From Chlamydiales bacterium STE3 (GTDB lineage Bacteria; Chlamydiota; Chlamydiia; Chlamydiales; Parachlamydiaceae), in the NCBI GenBank assembly GCA_011125455.1, contig VKHO01000052.1:1-47690 (forward strand): a stretch of 47,690 nt of DNA, written 5' to 3'. The notes beneath the pieces are model-generated. The model saw only the letters and a program-made list of their open reading frames with translations, searched no databases and was not told where the DNA came from. Shown piece after piece: positions 9,477 through 19,503 of the stretch. How positions within the stretch are numbered: the first letter of the stretch is position 1; each line of letters begins with the position of its first letter. A program made the position numbers and the translations under genes.

Positions 9477-11459
9477 ATGGATATTGCAAGCACCAGTTCT
9501 TACCAAAGTTTGCTAAGACTTCAGGACTCTCTCCTTGCTAGGTTAAACGAATCTTCTTTTTTTTCAGCGGAAGGTTTTACTAAGGACATTGATACAGTTA
9601 TTACTAAGCTATGGAACAGCAAAAATGCTGTACAAAATATTTCTGAAGCTCTTTTAAAAATGCATAAAATTACAAAAAAAATTTTCACCCATCCCGAGTT
9701 GGGCAAATTGATTTGGGAAAATCTCAACCAACAAAACAAAAACTTTTTAAGAATTTTCCAACCCTATCTTGCTTCCCCAGAACTTCCTGCTACTCAAATC
9801 GATACCGCTTCTTTACAACAAGGATCTACTTGCCTTTTTACGTGTCCCAACAATCAAAGATTTCATGTCAAATTGGAAGCAAAACTAGGAAGTTACTGCT
9901 CTTTCACACTAGTCGATTCCCCATCTACAGCACTTATTTTTTGCGAAAATAAAAACGGCTTTCTTCTTCTCTTTGACTATAGGGAAGGGCTAGGCATTTC
10001 TACCTGCTTTCCTAAAAAGGCAGTAAGTGTAAAAGGACAGTGGCTAATGAGAGAAGTGAATAGGGAGGGATGGCCTCAAACTCTTAATGATTGGCTGAAA
10101 ACTAAGCAAACAGATGCGATGGTAAAATCCGTAGCGCAACAAGTTATTGAGACTTTTCATTTTGAAAGAGAATTTGGGGTTGAGCTTTATAAAAACAAAT
10201 CTGTGCCTTTTATGATTTTTAGTAACAAAATCCATTCAATTTTAGCCCCTCCTTTAATATTACCAGAATCATCCTTTATTCTTTTTAACAATTATAAAGT
10301 CCGGCATCAATCAGTTATAGAAGTTTTTAATGAGTGCAGTAAGGATTTGGGAAGTCAACTTATAACTCAGTACGAAAAGCTACAATTAGGTCCTAATGAA
10401 AATATTTTTAACGTTCTTAAAAAAGCTCGTATCAATGGCCTTATCTCAAGTAAAGACTTGCAAAAAGCTGACTCAATGGCTTATCAAATCGCTTATGCTT
10501 TGCAAGCAGCACAAGAAAAAACAGGGGACTTGATTGCAATTCCTTGGGAAAAGATCGATAGCACAGAAGACCTCTTTGCCTATTTAAATTTCGTAATACG
10601 ATCAACAACCAAGAGAGAAGATCTTTCCTCTCAACTTTTCACTGCAGCAAAAAAATTACTTAAAAACATTCCTCGCACTGAAGGCGGATTAAAAAGAGGG
10701 CTGCTGGATAGGCCAAACCATCTAAGCCAAGAAATAGAGTCACAACTTTCCCCTTTATTTTTAAAAAAGAATTTTCATAGCCCCGCTTTCGATTTGATAG
10801 ACCAATTGCTTGAGGAAACTCAGAGCTCCCCAGAAAAAAGTAACAAAGCATCAATTGAGATTCTGTGCTCTTTTATCAGCCAAGAATACAAGAAACAAAA
10901 CACTCCCTCTAAGGAGCTATTAAGGGAAAAACTCGATGAACTCAAACTTCGTATTAAAGAAGAACAGCATGAAAATTTTACTCAACAAGACTTGAGTATT
11001 CGCAATGACTTAACTGCTATCCTTTATAACCTCATTTTAGAACATTATTTAAATAAGGATACTTCATTGGATGATTTCTTAGATGATTTATTAGAAAAGA
11101 TAAAAAAGCAACTTAACGCAGATGAATCGCTTAAAATGGTTGAGAAACAAATAGATGAAGATGGTGGAGTAAAAGACTCTTTTTATGATCCTGTTCTAAC
11201 TCCAGGTGATTATTTCATCACTCTTTTTTGGCAAGAGTTTCATGACCAGTTGAGGAATCTTTCCAAGCATAAACTTCCCTCTGACCCTCTGGGGGATTTA
11301 GCCTGTTTAAGAGTTTTACATGCTGTAGCGCCTTACGAGAAAAAATTCATCGATAGGCAACTTGAAAAAGTTTTAAAGGATAATTATAAAAAAGTGTCCA
11401 GGCAAAAATTAGAAAAGGAATTGAAAAGTCGCCTTGAAAAGTTTACAGGTAATCTCTAA
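9477..11459 (+). CDS. Array paralog 2, unrecognised 660-aa protein
   Basis: Second tandem paralog, collinear with copies 1 and 3. It keeps the family landmarks FDYREGLGIS, FEREFGVELY, TDSMAYQIAYALQAAQEK and GDYFITLFWQ. The middle (about residues 110-300) differs clearly: a Cys-containing TCLFTCPNNQ segment replaces YIFTFPDNQ of copy 1, and there are small insertions around FLLLFDYREGLG and STCFPKKA. The last 60 residues are almost unchanged from copy 1, ending FTGNL against FTGNP. It is a complete frame with its own ribosome binding site, so it is probably expressed. No function can be assigned. Confidence 0.7.
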   Translation: MDIASTSSYQSLLRLQDSLLARLNESSFFSAEGFTKDIDTVITKLWNSKNAVQNISEALLKMHKITKKIFTHPELGKLIWENLNQQNKNFLRIFQPYLASPELPATQIDTASLQQGSTCLFTCPNNQRFHVKLEAKLGSYCSFTLVDSPSTALIFCENKNGFLLLFDYREGLGISTCFPKKAVSVKGQWLMREVNREGWPQTLNDWLKTKQTDAMVKSVAQQVIETFHFEREFGVELYKNKSVPFMIFSNKIHSILAPPLILPESSFILFNNYKVRHQSVIEVFNECSKDLGSQLITQYEKLQLGPNENIFNVLKKARINGLISSKDLQKADSMAYQIAYALQAAQEKTGDLIAIPWEKIDSTEDLFAYLNFVIRSTTKREDLSSQLFTAAKKLLKNIPRTEGGLKRGLLDRPNHLSQEIESQLSPLFLKKNFHSPAFDLIDQLLEETQSSPEKSNKASIEILCSFISQEYKKQNTPSKELLREKLDELKLRIKEEQHENFTQQDLSIRNDLTAILYNLILEHYLNKDTSLDDFLDDLLEKIKKQLNADESLKMVEKQIDEDGGVKDSFYDPVLTPGDYFITLFWQEFHDQLRNLSKHKLPSDPLGDLACLRVLHAVAPYEKKFIDRQLEKVLKDNYKKVSRQKLEKELKSRLEKFTGNL

Positions 11460-11653
11460 AAATTTTACCCTAGATGGGGCAACTACAATTGGAGTTAGCC
11501 CCACGGTGGCTGAAACGCCAATAAGAGGCATCTGAAGGACGAAGCTTAAAGAAGTATAGAGCTCAGGAAATTACTCTTATTCCTTTGTACTAACCGGAAC
11601 TTTGCCAGAAGGTAATCAATTTTAAAGAATTTTCAGAAAGACCAGAAGCTGTC

Positions 11654-11979
11654 CTAAAACCTAAAATTTGTCGATACAATACGTTTAATTATAAGTCTTA
11701 TCATTGATAGATAACACCAACCTTAAGTCATTTGTAACAGGCTTTCATAATCTTTTGAGAGCCTTCTATAGCAATCCCTCTAGGAAAAAGTTCTCTCTAC
11801 AATCCATCTTCTCGGCGATATTTTTCCTGGTATCTGACTTCTTTTCGCAGTTTGTAGATCTAGGCCCTTTTGGGGACAAATTTGCTTGAGAGGATAACCA
11901 CTACATGCTTGATCCTCCCAAACTTTTTGAATACAAGGAATATAAAATCTTTTTGCCAGCTCTCTTACTCCTTGATTAA
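11654..11979 (-). pseudogene. Decayed IS5-type transposase, unit 2
   Basis: This is the counterpart of the minus-strand remnant in unit 1, recognisable by the same C-terminal stop context and the same order of fragments. A deletion of about 285 bp has removed the region encoding the central DDE part, and further substitutions have accumulated. Confidence 0.65.
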
Positions 11980-12150
11980 ATGAAATGGCTAATTGAGATC
12001 GTCATAAGAAGCGCTAAGGGATTCAAAATATTGCCAAGAAAATGGGTTGTAGAGGGAACATTTGCGTGATTTGGGGGACACAGAAGGCTTAGCAAGAATT
12101 AGGAATGTTGAAAGCTAATCTGTGGGCAATTTCGGTGAAAAAATAATTTT
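11980..12150 (+). pseudogene. C-terminal fragment of a second IS5-type transposase, unit 2
   Basis: This is the counterpart of the plus-strand fragment in unit 1. The frame reads [17 protein letters not shown] and then hits a TGA, where copy 1 still reads on. It is shorter because of a small deletion near 12095. It is more decayed than unit 1, which implies that the transposase scar was present before the duplication and has been drifting since. Confidence 0.6.
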
Positions 12151-12151
12151 G

Positions 12152-12356
12152 AAGGCACTCTCTTATTTTTTGGTGCCAAGGTAAACTCCCAGTATTGTCT
12201 CTCACTAAACTCACCTATCAGAAAAATTGCCATTAAAAAAATTCATTAAGAATTATCTTGTAAAATAACAATCATTGTTTTTTTATTAATTTTGCTAAAA
12301 AGCACGCCACAACTTTATTAAGCTTTTTTAAAGGTAAATATAAAATAGGATCAACT
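12152..12356 (+). promoter_or_regulatory. Conserved upstream block of array copy 3
   Basis: Same block as before copies 1 and 2 but the most diverged of the three (AAAGGTAAATATAAAATAGG just before the start). AGGA again lies six bases before ATG. Confidence 0.45.
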
Positions 12357-14390
12357 ATGGATGTAAGCACCCGTTCTTACCAAAGTTTGTTGGAACTTCA
12401 GGACTCTCTCCTTACTAGGTTCGATGAGTCTTCTTCTTTTTCCGCGGAAAGTTTTGCCAAAGACATTGATACAGTTATTGCAAAGCTATGGAATAATCAA
12501 AATACTGCACAAAAAAGCTCTGAAGATCTTTTAAAAATGCATAAAATTACAAAAAAAATTTTCACAAAAGGACAGGGAGAGGCTATTTGGGGAAAACTTA
12601 ACCCCCAAAGCAAAAGCTTTGTAAGAACTGTTCATCCCTACCTGATTTTCACAGAAGATCCAGGTACTCAGACTGATCCCGCTTCTTTAAGACGAGGATT
12701 TCCTTCCCTTTTTACGTTCCCCGACAATCAAAGTTTTAGGGTCACACTCACAGCTAGCGACAAAGTCCAATACGGTTTTAGATTTACAACTCACTACTTT
12801 TTCAGACTAGCCGATGATCCATCTACAGAACTTATTTTTTACTGGCTCAAAGACGACTCTACTTACTTTGATTATAGAGAAGGACTAGGCATTTCTAAAG
12901 GGCCTAAAGATGCTGTAAGCAAGAAGGGGCACCGAGTAATAAGAGAGGTGAATAATTCACGTCCACTAACTCTTAAACATTGGTTGAAGGCTAAGCCAAC
13001 AAATGCAATGCTACAATCCGTAGCGCAACAAATTATTGAGATTTTTTATCTTGAAAGAGAGTTTGGGATAGAGCTTTATGGTGGTTATGATCGTTTGCCT
13101 TTTATTATTTTAAATAACCAAATCTATCCAAAGCTAGATTCATCCCTTGCTTTTTTCCCCGGTTGTGAATTTAGACATCCCTTAATGATAGAAAAATGCA
13201 ATGACTTCAGTCGATACTTAGGAAGTCAACTTATAGCTCAATACAAAGAGTTAAAAACAGGTCCCAATGAAAATATTTTTAACGTTCTTAAAGAAGCCCA
13301 TAGCAAAAAACTTATCTCAAGTGAAGACTTGCAACAAACCGACTCAATGGCTTATCAAATCGCTTATGCTTTGCAAGCAGCTCAAGAAAAAACAGGGAGG
13401 TTGATTGCAATTCCTTGGGAAAAGATTGATAGCGCAGAAGGCCTCTTTGTCTATTTAAATTTCGTAATACGATCAACAACCAAGAGAGAAGGCCTTTCTA
13501 CTCAACTTTTCACTGCAGCAAAAAAATTACTTAAAAACATTCCTCGCACTAAAGGTAGATTAAAAAGAGGGCTGCTGGATAGGCCGAACCATCTAAGCCA
13601 AGAAATAGAGTCACAACTTTCCCCTTTATTTTTAAATGAGAATTCTCATAGCCCCGTTTTCGATTTGATAGACCAATTGCTTGAGGAAACTCAGAAATCC
13701 CCAGAAAAAAGTAACAAAGCATCAATTGGGATTCTGTGCTCTTTTATCAGCCAAGAATACAGAAAACAAAACACTCCCTCTAAGGATTTACTAAGGGAAA
13801 GACTCGATGAACTCAAACTTCGTATTAAAGAAGAACAGCATGAAAATTTTATTCATCAAGACATGAATATTCGCAAAGACCTAACTGCTATCCTTTATGC
13901 TATTATTATTATTGAATACTACTCAAATAAGAAAACTTCAATTATGGCTGCTCTTTATTCTTTAATTTTTGAATCCCCTTCAAATAAGAATACTTCGCTT
14001 GATGGTTTTTTAGACGATTTATTAGAAGAGATAAAAAAGCAACTTAACGAAAATACATCGCTTAAAATGGTTAGAAAACAAATAGATAAAGATGGCAGAG
14101 TAAAGGACTCTTTTTATGATCCTGTACAAACTCCAGGTGACTACTTCATCACTCTTTTTTGGCAAGATTTTCATGACCAATTGAGAAATCTTTCTGAACA
14201 TAAATTTGCCCCGGACCCTCAGGGTGATTTAGCCTGTTTAAGAACTTTACATGCTGTAGCGCCATACAAGAAAGAATTCATCGGTAGGCAACTTGAAAAA
14301 GTTTTAAAGGATAATTATAAAAAAGTGTCCAGGCAAAAATTAGAAAAGGAATTGAAAAGTCGCCTTGAAAAGTTTACAAGTAACCCGTAA
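12357..14390 (+). CDS. Array paralog 3, unrecognised 677-aa protein
   Basis: Third and longest paralog, directly upstream of lon. Landmarks match copies 1 and 2, but the region around residues 105-200 is the most diverged (DPGTQTDPASLRRGFPSLF, then an extra SDKVQYGFRFTTH stretch). Near residues 505-545 a segment of roughly 19 residues appears twice in diverged form: AILYAIIIIEYYSNKKTS followed by AALYSLIFESPSNKNTS, where the other copies have it once. This accounts for most of the extra length. The stop is 38 bp before the lon start codon, so read-through transcription into lon is possible. Function is unknown. Confidence 0.7.
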   Translation: MDVSTRSYQSLLELQDSLLTRFDESSSFSAESFAKDIDTVIAKLWNNQNTAQKSSEDLLKMHKITKKIFTKGQGEAIWGKLNPQSKSFVRTVHPYLIFTEDPGTQTDPASLRRGFPSLFTFPDNQSFRVTLTASDKVQYGFRFTTHYFFRLADDPSTELIFYWLKDDSTYFDYREGLGISKGPKDAVSKKGHRVIREVNNSRPLTLKHWLKAKPTNAMLQSVAQQIIEIFYLEREFGIELYGGYDRLPFIILNNQIYPKLDSSLAFFPGCEFRHPLMIEKCNDFSRYLGSQLIAQYKELKTGPNENIFNVLKEAHSKKLISSEDLQQTDSMAYQIAYALQAAQEKTGRLIAIPWEKIDSAEGLFVYLNFVIRSTTKREGLSTQLFTAAKKLLKNIPRTKGRLKRGLLDRPNHLSQEIESQLSPLFLNENSHSPVFDLIDQLLEETQKSPEKSNKASIGILCSFISQEYRKQNTPSKDLLRERLDELKLRIKEEQHENFIHQDMNIRKDLTAILYAIIIIEYYSNKKTSIMAALYSLIFESPSNKNTSLDGFLDDLLEEIKKQLNENTSLKMVRKQIDKDGRVKDSFYDPVQTPGDYFITLFWQDFHDQLRNLSEHKFAPDPQGDLACLRTLHAVAPYKKEFIGRQLEKVLKDNYKKVSRQKLEKELKSRLEKFTSNP

Positions 14391-14428
14391 AATAATGCGG
14401 ATTAAACTACTACCCTATTGAGGAAAAT

Positions 14429-16921
14429 TTGGACGACATTCAAAGCATTGAAGATCAATTGGAAAACAGTGTTTTAGATTCTTTTGAAGAAATTAACTTA
14501 GATCCACCTAAGAAAGCTTCTCTTCCTGAAGAACTCTATATCTTCCCGCTTACGAGGCGTCCTTTTTTTCCGGGTATGGCTGCGCCGATTGTTATCGAAC
14601 CGGGTCCTTTTTACGATCTGCTTAAAATTATTGCTCGCTCTAAAGACAAGTGTGTTGGATTATTTCTCTCTCAAAGAGAAGACAAAGACATTTATTCTGT
14701 TAAATTTGATGATCTTTACAAAACCGGTGTAATGGCACGTATTTTGCGAATTATCCCCATGGAGCAAGGGGGTGCGCAAGTTATTCTCAACATGGAAAAA
14801 AGAATTAGATTTGTTGAGAAAATCCAGGAACGCAAAAATCTAAAGGCTAAGGTCGCTTACCTCGAAGATCACATTGAAAACACCAAGGAATTGAAGGCTT
14901 ATGCCATCAGTATTATCTCAACGATTAAAGAGCTCCTCAAACTAAATCCATTGTTTAAAGAAGAGTTGCAAATTTTCCTTGGCCATTCTGATTTTACAGA
15001 ACCCGGGAAACTTGCCGACTTTGCCGTCGCCCTGACGACCGCTTCGCGCGAAGAGCTGCAAGAAGTCTTGGAAACACTTGATGTGCAGGGGCGTATTGAT
15101 AAAGCACTCCTATTGCTTAAAAAAGAACTCGACCTAAGTATCCTGCAAAATAGCATCAACCAAAAAATTGAATCGACTATTTCTAAAGGGCAAAAAGACT
15201 TCTTTCTTCGTGAACAGCTAAAAACGATAAAAAAAGAGCTTGGAATTGAGCGCGACGATAAGACGATCGAAAAAGAAAAATATGAACAGCGTCTCAAAAG
15301 TCGAAAAGTACCTGCTGATGTTCAAAATGTGATTAAAGAAGAGATGGATAAGCTGGCTTCTTTAGAGCCTCAGTCTGCAGAATATGCAGTTTGCCGCAGC
15401 TATCTTGATTGGTTAACAATCATCCCTTGGGGTATTTATAGCAATGAAAATCATGATCTCAACAAAGCTTCTAAAATCCTCGAAAAGGATCATTATGGCC
15501 TGGAAGATATAAAACAAAGAATTCTAGAGTTTATTAGTGTTGGCAAACTATCCGGAGGGGTCAAGGGAAGCATTATCTGCTTAGTAGGCCCACCTGGGGT
15601 AGGAAAGACAAGTATTGGCAAAAGTATCGCACGATCGTTAAATCGCAAATTTTATCGCTTTTCGGTTGGAGGCATGCGTGATGAAGCAGAAATTAAAGGA
15701 CACCGCAGAACATACATCGGAGCGATGCCTGGCAAACTCATCCAAGCATTAAAAACCTGCCAAACAATGAATCCCGTTATCATGCTCGACGAAGTGGATA
15801 AAATGGGTTCAAGCTATCAGGGAGACCCTGCCTCAGCTCTACTTGAAGTCTTGGATCCAGAGCAAAATGTCGAGTTTCTTGACCATTATCTAGATGTGAG
15901 ATGCAACCTCTCAGATATTTTGTTTGTCGTTACGGCCAACGTTTTGGATACAATACCAGAGCCGCTCAAAGATCGCATGGATATCCTTCGACTATCTGGG
16001 TACATTCTTGAAGAAAAAATTGAGATAGCTAAAAACTACCTTATTCCACACAACAGAAAGCAAATGGGCTTAAAGGCGTCCGATATTGAGTTTAGCAAAG
16101 ACGCTCTTAAGTCTATGATCAATGGCTATGCAAGAGAAGCGGGTGTGCGCAGTCTTGAAAATCATATAAAAAAGATTTTACGCAAAGTTGCAATCAAAAT
16201 TGTTCGTGAACAAGACTCTCATGCCAAAGAGCAAAAAAAGGGATCTCGTAAAAAAGATCAAGAAGACCTGCTTATAGAAAGCAAAAAGCATAAAGTGACG
16301 ACAAGCAACCTAAAAGAATATCTTGGCAAACCAGTCTTTACAAGCGATCGCTTCTACGAGAGGACACCGGTAGGCGTAGCGACAGGATTAGCATGGACAG
16401 CAATGGGAGGAGCAACCCTTTACATTGAAACGATTAAGGTTGCTGCAGAAAAAACGGAAATGAAGTTAACAGGGCAAGCAGGTCAAGTGATGAAAGAATC
16501 TTCCGAGATTGCTTGGAGCTATCTCCATAGCGCTCTGCATCTTTATGCTCCTGAATATACTTTTTTTGAAAAGTCGCAAGTACACATTCACATACCTGAA
16601 GGCGCTACACCTAAAGATGGCCCCTCAGCAGGAATTACCATGGTTACCGCATTATTATCTCTTTTGCTTGATACGCCTGTCCTCGATAATCTTGGGATGA
16701 CCGGAGAATTAACGTTGACGGGAAGAGTTCTTCCTATAGGAGGGGTAAAAGAGAAGCTCGTCGCGGCAAGAAGATCTGGCCTAAAGACAATTATCTTTCC
16801 TAAAGAAAACTTTAGGGATTATGATGAACTTCCAGAATTCATCCGTAAAGGAGTCGATGTGCGTTTTATCGAGCACTATGATGAAGTATTGGCGATTGCC
16901 TTTCCAGATTTAGAAGTTTGA
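14429..16921 (+). CDS. lon: ATP-dependent Lon protease
   Basis: Lon is a cytosolic AAA+ serine protease that degrades misfolded and regulatory proteins. The 830 residues show the full bacterial plan. An N-terminal substrate-binding domain contains [12 protein letters not shown]-like residues. The Walker A motif GPPGVGKT lies near residues 387-394, and the Walker B motif MLDEVDKM follows. The C-terminal peptidase domain carries the catalytic dyad Ser733 (in DGPSAG) and Lys776 (second Lys of GGVKEK), with the same 43-residue spacing as E. coli Lon. The start is TTG at 14429, supported by GAGGAAAA just upstream; no in-frame ATG lies nearby. The gene leads an operon-like run into rnz and xerC, as in Chlamydia. 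A Lys-rich insertion around residues 595-625 looks like a lineage-specific loop. Confidence 0.97.
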   Translation: MDDIQSIEDQLENSVLDSFEEINLDPPKKASLPEELYIFPLTRRPFFPGMAAPIVIEPGPFYDLLKIIARSKDKCVGLFLSQREDKDIYSVKFDDLYKTGVMARILRIIPMEQGGAQVILNMEKRIRFVEKIQERKNLKAKVAYLEDHIENTKELKAYAISIISTIKELLKLNPLFKEELQIFLGHSDFTEPGKLADFAVALTTASREELQEVLETLDVQGRIDKALLLLKKELDLSILQNSINQKIESTISKGQKDFFLREQLKTIKKELGIERDDKTIEKEKYEQRLKSRKVPADVQNVIKEEMDKLASLEPQSAEYAVCRSYLDWLTIIPWGIYSNENHDLNKASKILEKDHYGLEDIKQRILEFISVGKLSGGVKGSIICLVGPPGVGKTSIGKSIARSLNRKFYRFSVGGMRDEAEIKGHRRTYIGAMPGKLIQALKTCQTMNPVIMLDEVDKMGSSYQGDPASALLEVLDPEQNVEFLDHYLDVRCNLSDILFVVTANVLDTIPEPLKDRMDILRLSGYILEEKIEIAKNYLIPHNRKQMGLKASDIEFSKDALKSMINGYAREAGVRSLENHIKKILRKVAIKIVREQDSHAKEQKKGSRKKDQEDLLIESKKHKVTTSNLKEYLGKPVFTSDRFYERTPVGVATGLAWTAMGGATLYIETIKVAAEKTEMKLTGQAGQVMKESSEIAWSYLHSALHLYAPEYTFFEKSQVHIHIPEGATPKDGPSAGITMVTALLSLLLDTPVLDNLGMTGELTLTGRVLPIGGVKEKLVAARRSGLKTIIFPKENFRDYDELPEFIRKGVDVRFIEHYDEVLAIAFPDLEV

Positions 16922-16928
16922 GTTTTTT

Positions 16929-17426
16929 ATGGATGAGTCATGGAATCAAGCCTTTAAAAAAAAACTTCTAAACCCTGAAGCTATCAGTTCTTCTGTTGAG
17001 GTGATACGGAATAAAAACAAAACGATAGCCACTCTTAATGGATCATTTGATCTTTTACATGCAGGACATCTTCATATTATTTATGAAGCCTCTAAGCAAG
17101 CAGATATCCTCATCGTAGCATTAAATACGGATCGCTCCATTCAAGAATATAAGAGTCCTCAGCGCCCTCTCATCTCTTTGGAATACCGGCTGCAGATGAT
17201 GGCTGCTCTTAGCTTTGTTGACTATGTCACTTGGTTTGATGAAACAGACCCAATTCATCTGCTAGCTAAAATAAAACCCGATGTGCACGTCAATGGGTCA
17301 GAATACGGAGCCAACTGCATCGAAGGTTCTACAGTGCGTCAGAATGGAGGCCATCTACATATCGTTTCCCTTATGCCTGGCTTGTCAACTACTGAGATAG
17401 TCAATAAAATTAAAGCGATCACTTAA
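16929..17426 (+). CDS. rfaE2: HldE/RfaE-type D-glycero-D-manno-heptose-1-phosphate nucleotidyltransferase domain
   Basis: The 165 residues correspond to the C-terminal, adenylyltransferase half of HldE. In the family this half converts heptose 1-phosphate plus ATP to ADP-heptose for lipopolysaccharide core synthesis. The cytidylyltransferase-superfamily motif is clear: NGSFDLLHAGHLH with the HxGH at residues 44-47. A C-terminal STTEIVNKI matches the family's ISTT..V motif. No kinase domain is fused. It begins 7 bp after lon and ends 11 bp before the rhomboid gene, so it belongs to the same transcript. Chlamydial LPS lacks a normal heptose core in classical Chlamydia, so substrate assignment is by family only. 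A related nucleotidyltransferase role cannot be excluded. Confidence 0.85.
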   Translation: MDESWNQAFKKKLLNPEAISSSVEVIRNKNKTIATLNGSFDLLHAGHLHIIYEASKQADILIVALNTDRSIQEYKSPQRPLISLEYRLQMMAALSFVDYVTWFDETDPIHLLAKIKPDVHVNGSEYGANCIEGSTVRQNGGHLHIVSLMPGLSTTEIVNKIKAIT

Positions 17427-17437
17427 TCGAGGTAATT

Positions 17438-18568
17438 ATGAGACTTCTTTGCACTCTAGATAATGAACAACAAGGTATCCTCCTTTCTCAATTTTTGAAC
17501 GAACATCATATCGCTAATAATTATGAAGCAGAGATTAATAAAGACTGGGGAAGTGACAAATATGGTACGATTACCGCAAAAATTTGGGTGATTGACGAAG
17601 ATGCTTTTGAGTCCGCAGAATATCTTTATGAGCAATTTAAAATAAATCCCCCTCAGCCAAAGCTCATTCCTAGCATTGTTGAGCCTATCAAAGAGTATGT
17701 GTCTGAGGAGAAGGAAGAAATTAAACAATACATCTCTACTAAGCAGTCTTTTATTACGGGTTACCTTTTAATTTTTTGCTGTGTTTTATTTTTTGTGGGC
17801 GAGTTAACTACTCCGAAGCATTCCTCCCCTTTGTCTTCTATCCCTTTAACTCCCCTCATTATATCTCCTGTAAAAACCCTACTGCTTTATGATTTTCCAA
17901 AGAATTATGAGCTGGTAAAAGAATTCGCAGCCCGATATGGCGTTGATGTTTTGCAAACCCCCCAAGATCTTTCTCGGTCAGCAAAAAACCTGCTTAACAC
18001 CATCCAAAATACCCCTTATTGGCAAGGTTTATACGATCGGATTCTTTCCCGCGACAATGCCCCGTTAATTAACGCCCCACTTTTCGAGAAAATTCGACAA
18101 GGACAATTTTGGCGCCTTTTTTCACCTATACTTTTACATGGCGATCTTTTACACCTTTTATTCAACATGCTTTGGCTCTTTGTCTTAGGAAAACAGCTAG
18201 AGGAAAAAATAGGTTCTTTTAAGTACCTCCTGCTCATTCTTATAGCTGCTGCGTTCACCAATACCGCACAGTACATGATGACAGGTCCAAATTTTCTAGG
18301 TTTTTCAGGTGTACTTTGCGCTATGCTGACTTTTATTTGGATGAGACAGCGTAAAACCCCATGGGAAGGGTACCAACTTCAGCAATCGACTTTCTCTTTT
18401 ATTCTAATTTTTGTCTTTGGCATGCTAGGTTTGCAAATAATCTCGTTTGGATTAGAGCTCTACACACAGCATCTCACAAATATCTCGATTGCCAATACAG
18501 CGCACATTTCTGGCCTTTTAATTGGGCTTCTACTAGGCAAAACCAATCTATTTACCAGGCAATCATGA
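17438..18568 (+). CDS. Rhomboid-family intramembrane serine protease
   Basis: The first 110 residues are soluble and resemble the N-terminal cytosolic domain of GlpG ([10 protein letters not shown]-like opening, a short beta/alpha region). A membrane segment lies near residues 107-125, followed by a six-helix rhomboid core. Catalytic Ser290 sits in GFSG and catalytic His356 in NTAHISG, the standard Ser-His dyad. [14 protein letters not shown] matches the conserved H/N face of helix 2. Rhomboids cleave transmembrane proteins within the bilayer. Substrates here are unknown. The stop codon overlaps the rnz start (ATGA), indicating translational coupling. Confidence 0.92.
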   Translation: MRLLCTLDNEQQGILLSQFLNEHHIANNYEAEINKDWGSDKYGTITAKIWVIDEDAFESAEYLYEQFKINPPQPKLIPSIVEPIKEYVSEEKEEIKQYISTKQSFITGYLLIFCCVLFFVGELTTPKHSSPLSSIPLTPLIISPVKTLLLYDFPKNYELVKEFAARYGVDVLQTPQDLSRSAKNLLNTIQNTPYWQGLYDRILSRDNAPLINAPLFEKIRQGQFWRLFSPILLHGDLLHLLFNMLWLFVLGKQLEEKIGSFKYLLLILIAAAFTNTAQYMMTGPNFLGFSGVLCAMLTFIWMRQRKTPWEGYQLQQSTFSFILIFVFGMLGLQIISFGLELYTQHLTNISIANTAHISGLLIGLLLGKTNLFTRQS

Positions 18569-19503
18569 CAGCCAGAGATCTCATTATTTTAGGTTGCTCA
18601 AGCCAGCAACCCACCCGTTTTCGAAACCATGGAGCCTACCTTGTCCGTTGGAATGGAGAAGGCTTCCTTTTCGATCCAGGTGAAGGAACACAACGCCAAT
18701 TTATCTATGCCAATGTGGCACCAACCTGCATCACGCGTATTTTCATCTCTCATTTTCACGGGGACCACTGTCTAGGATTAGGCTCCATGCTTATGCGTCT
18801 AAACCTCGACAAAGTGACTCATCCCATCCACTGCTACTACCCAGCATCCGGAAAAAAATACTTTGATCGTTTAAGGTATGGAACAATGTACCATGAGATC
18901 ATAAAAGTGGTTGAACATCCTGTCCTTAAAGCAGGGGTTGTCGAAGAAGGCGAAAACTTTAAAATTGAAGCAACCTTTTTAGAACATGGGGTCGAAAATA
19001 TTGGTTGGAGAATTACCGAAAAGGATACCCGCAAATTTGATGCTAAAAAGCTCACAGACCTTGGAATAAAAGGGCCCATGGTGAGCGAACTACAAGCGAA
19101 AGGTTTTATAAAGATCATGGATAAGCATATTTCACTAGATGAAGTGAGTTGGATTCGAAAAGGTGATGCTTTAGCCGTTGTGATCGACACACGTTATTGC
19201 CAAAATGCTATTGATATTGCGAAAGATGCTCGCATGCTGCTGTGCGAAAGCACCTACCTTGAAGAACATCGTGACCTCGCACGAGATCATTACCATTTAA
19301 CGGCTAAGCAAGCTGCTACAATAGCTAAAGAAGCTGGAGCTCAAGAACTTATTCTTACCCATTTTTCTGCCCGCTACATGTTTTTAAAAGAATTTGAGAA
19401 AGAAGCAAGGACAATTTTTCCCAATACTCATGTTGCTGATGATCTGCTGGTTTTCCCTTTTCCCAAAAATCCCAAACAGCAGAATAGTTTTCTCAATGAA
19501 TAG
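18565..19503 (+). CDS. rnz: Ribonuclease Z (tRNA 3' processing)
   Basis: RNase Z is a metallo-beta-lactamase-fold endonuclease that trims tRNA 3' ends. This matters here because the window's tRNA does not encode CCA. The 312-residue length is typical. The zinc motif HFHGDH occupies residues 63-68, and a C-terminal LTHFSARY supplies the last His. An open frame extends about 200 bases upstream, but that part lies entirely within the rhomboid coding sequence. ATG at 18565 overlaps the rhomboid stop by four bases and begins a normal N terminus (TARDLIILG). The order lon...rnz-xerC matches the chlamydial arrangement. Confidence 0.95.
   Translation: MTARDLIILGCSSQQPTRFRNHGAYLVRWNGEGFLFDPGEGTQRQFIYANVAPTCITRIFISHFHGDHCLGLGSMLMRLNLDKVTHPIHCYYPASGKKYFDRLRYGTMYHEIIKVVEHPVLKAGVVEEGENFKIEATFLEHGVENIGWRITEKDTRKFDAKKLTDLGIKGPMVSELQAKGFIKIMDKHISLDEVSWIRKGDALAVVIDTRYCQNAIDIAKDARMLLCESTYLEEHRDLARDHYHLTAKQAATIAKEAGAQELILTHFSARYMFLKEFEKEARTIFPNTHVADDLLVFPFPKNPKQQNSFLNE

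Larger units (their letters stand above)
6073..14390 (+). repeat. Tandem triplication of a gene-plus-transposase-scar unit
   Basis: Three units follow one another at about 6073-9275, 9276-12151 and 12152-14390. Each starts with a similar AT-rich sequence (CTCTTATTTTTT..GTAAACTC), then the conserved upstream block, then a paralogous gene. Units 1 and 2 end with the same pair of decayed transposase fragments, one on each strand. Unit 3 lacks that tail and runs straight into lon. Unit 2 has lost about 285 bp inside the transposase remnants relative to unit 1. Confidence 0.85.

Noticed and set aside
11704-11889. A 61-codon plus-strand frame in unit 2
   Set aside because: It is antisense to the decayed transposase and has no counterpart in unit 1.
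14899-15297. A 132-codon minus-strand frame inside lon
   Set aside because: Ser/Arg-rich reverse of a conserved coding region, with no family resemblance.
18361-18564. Upstream extension of the rnz frame
   Set aside because: It lies wholly within the rhomboid coding sequence and encodes no conserved residues; the ATG at 18565 is a better start.
19394-19495. Upstream extension of the xerC frame
   Set aside because: It lies inside rnz; ATG at 19496 gives the family's usual N terminus.
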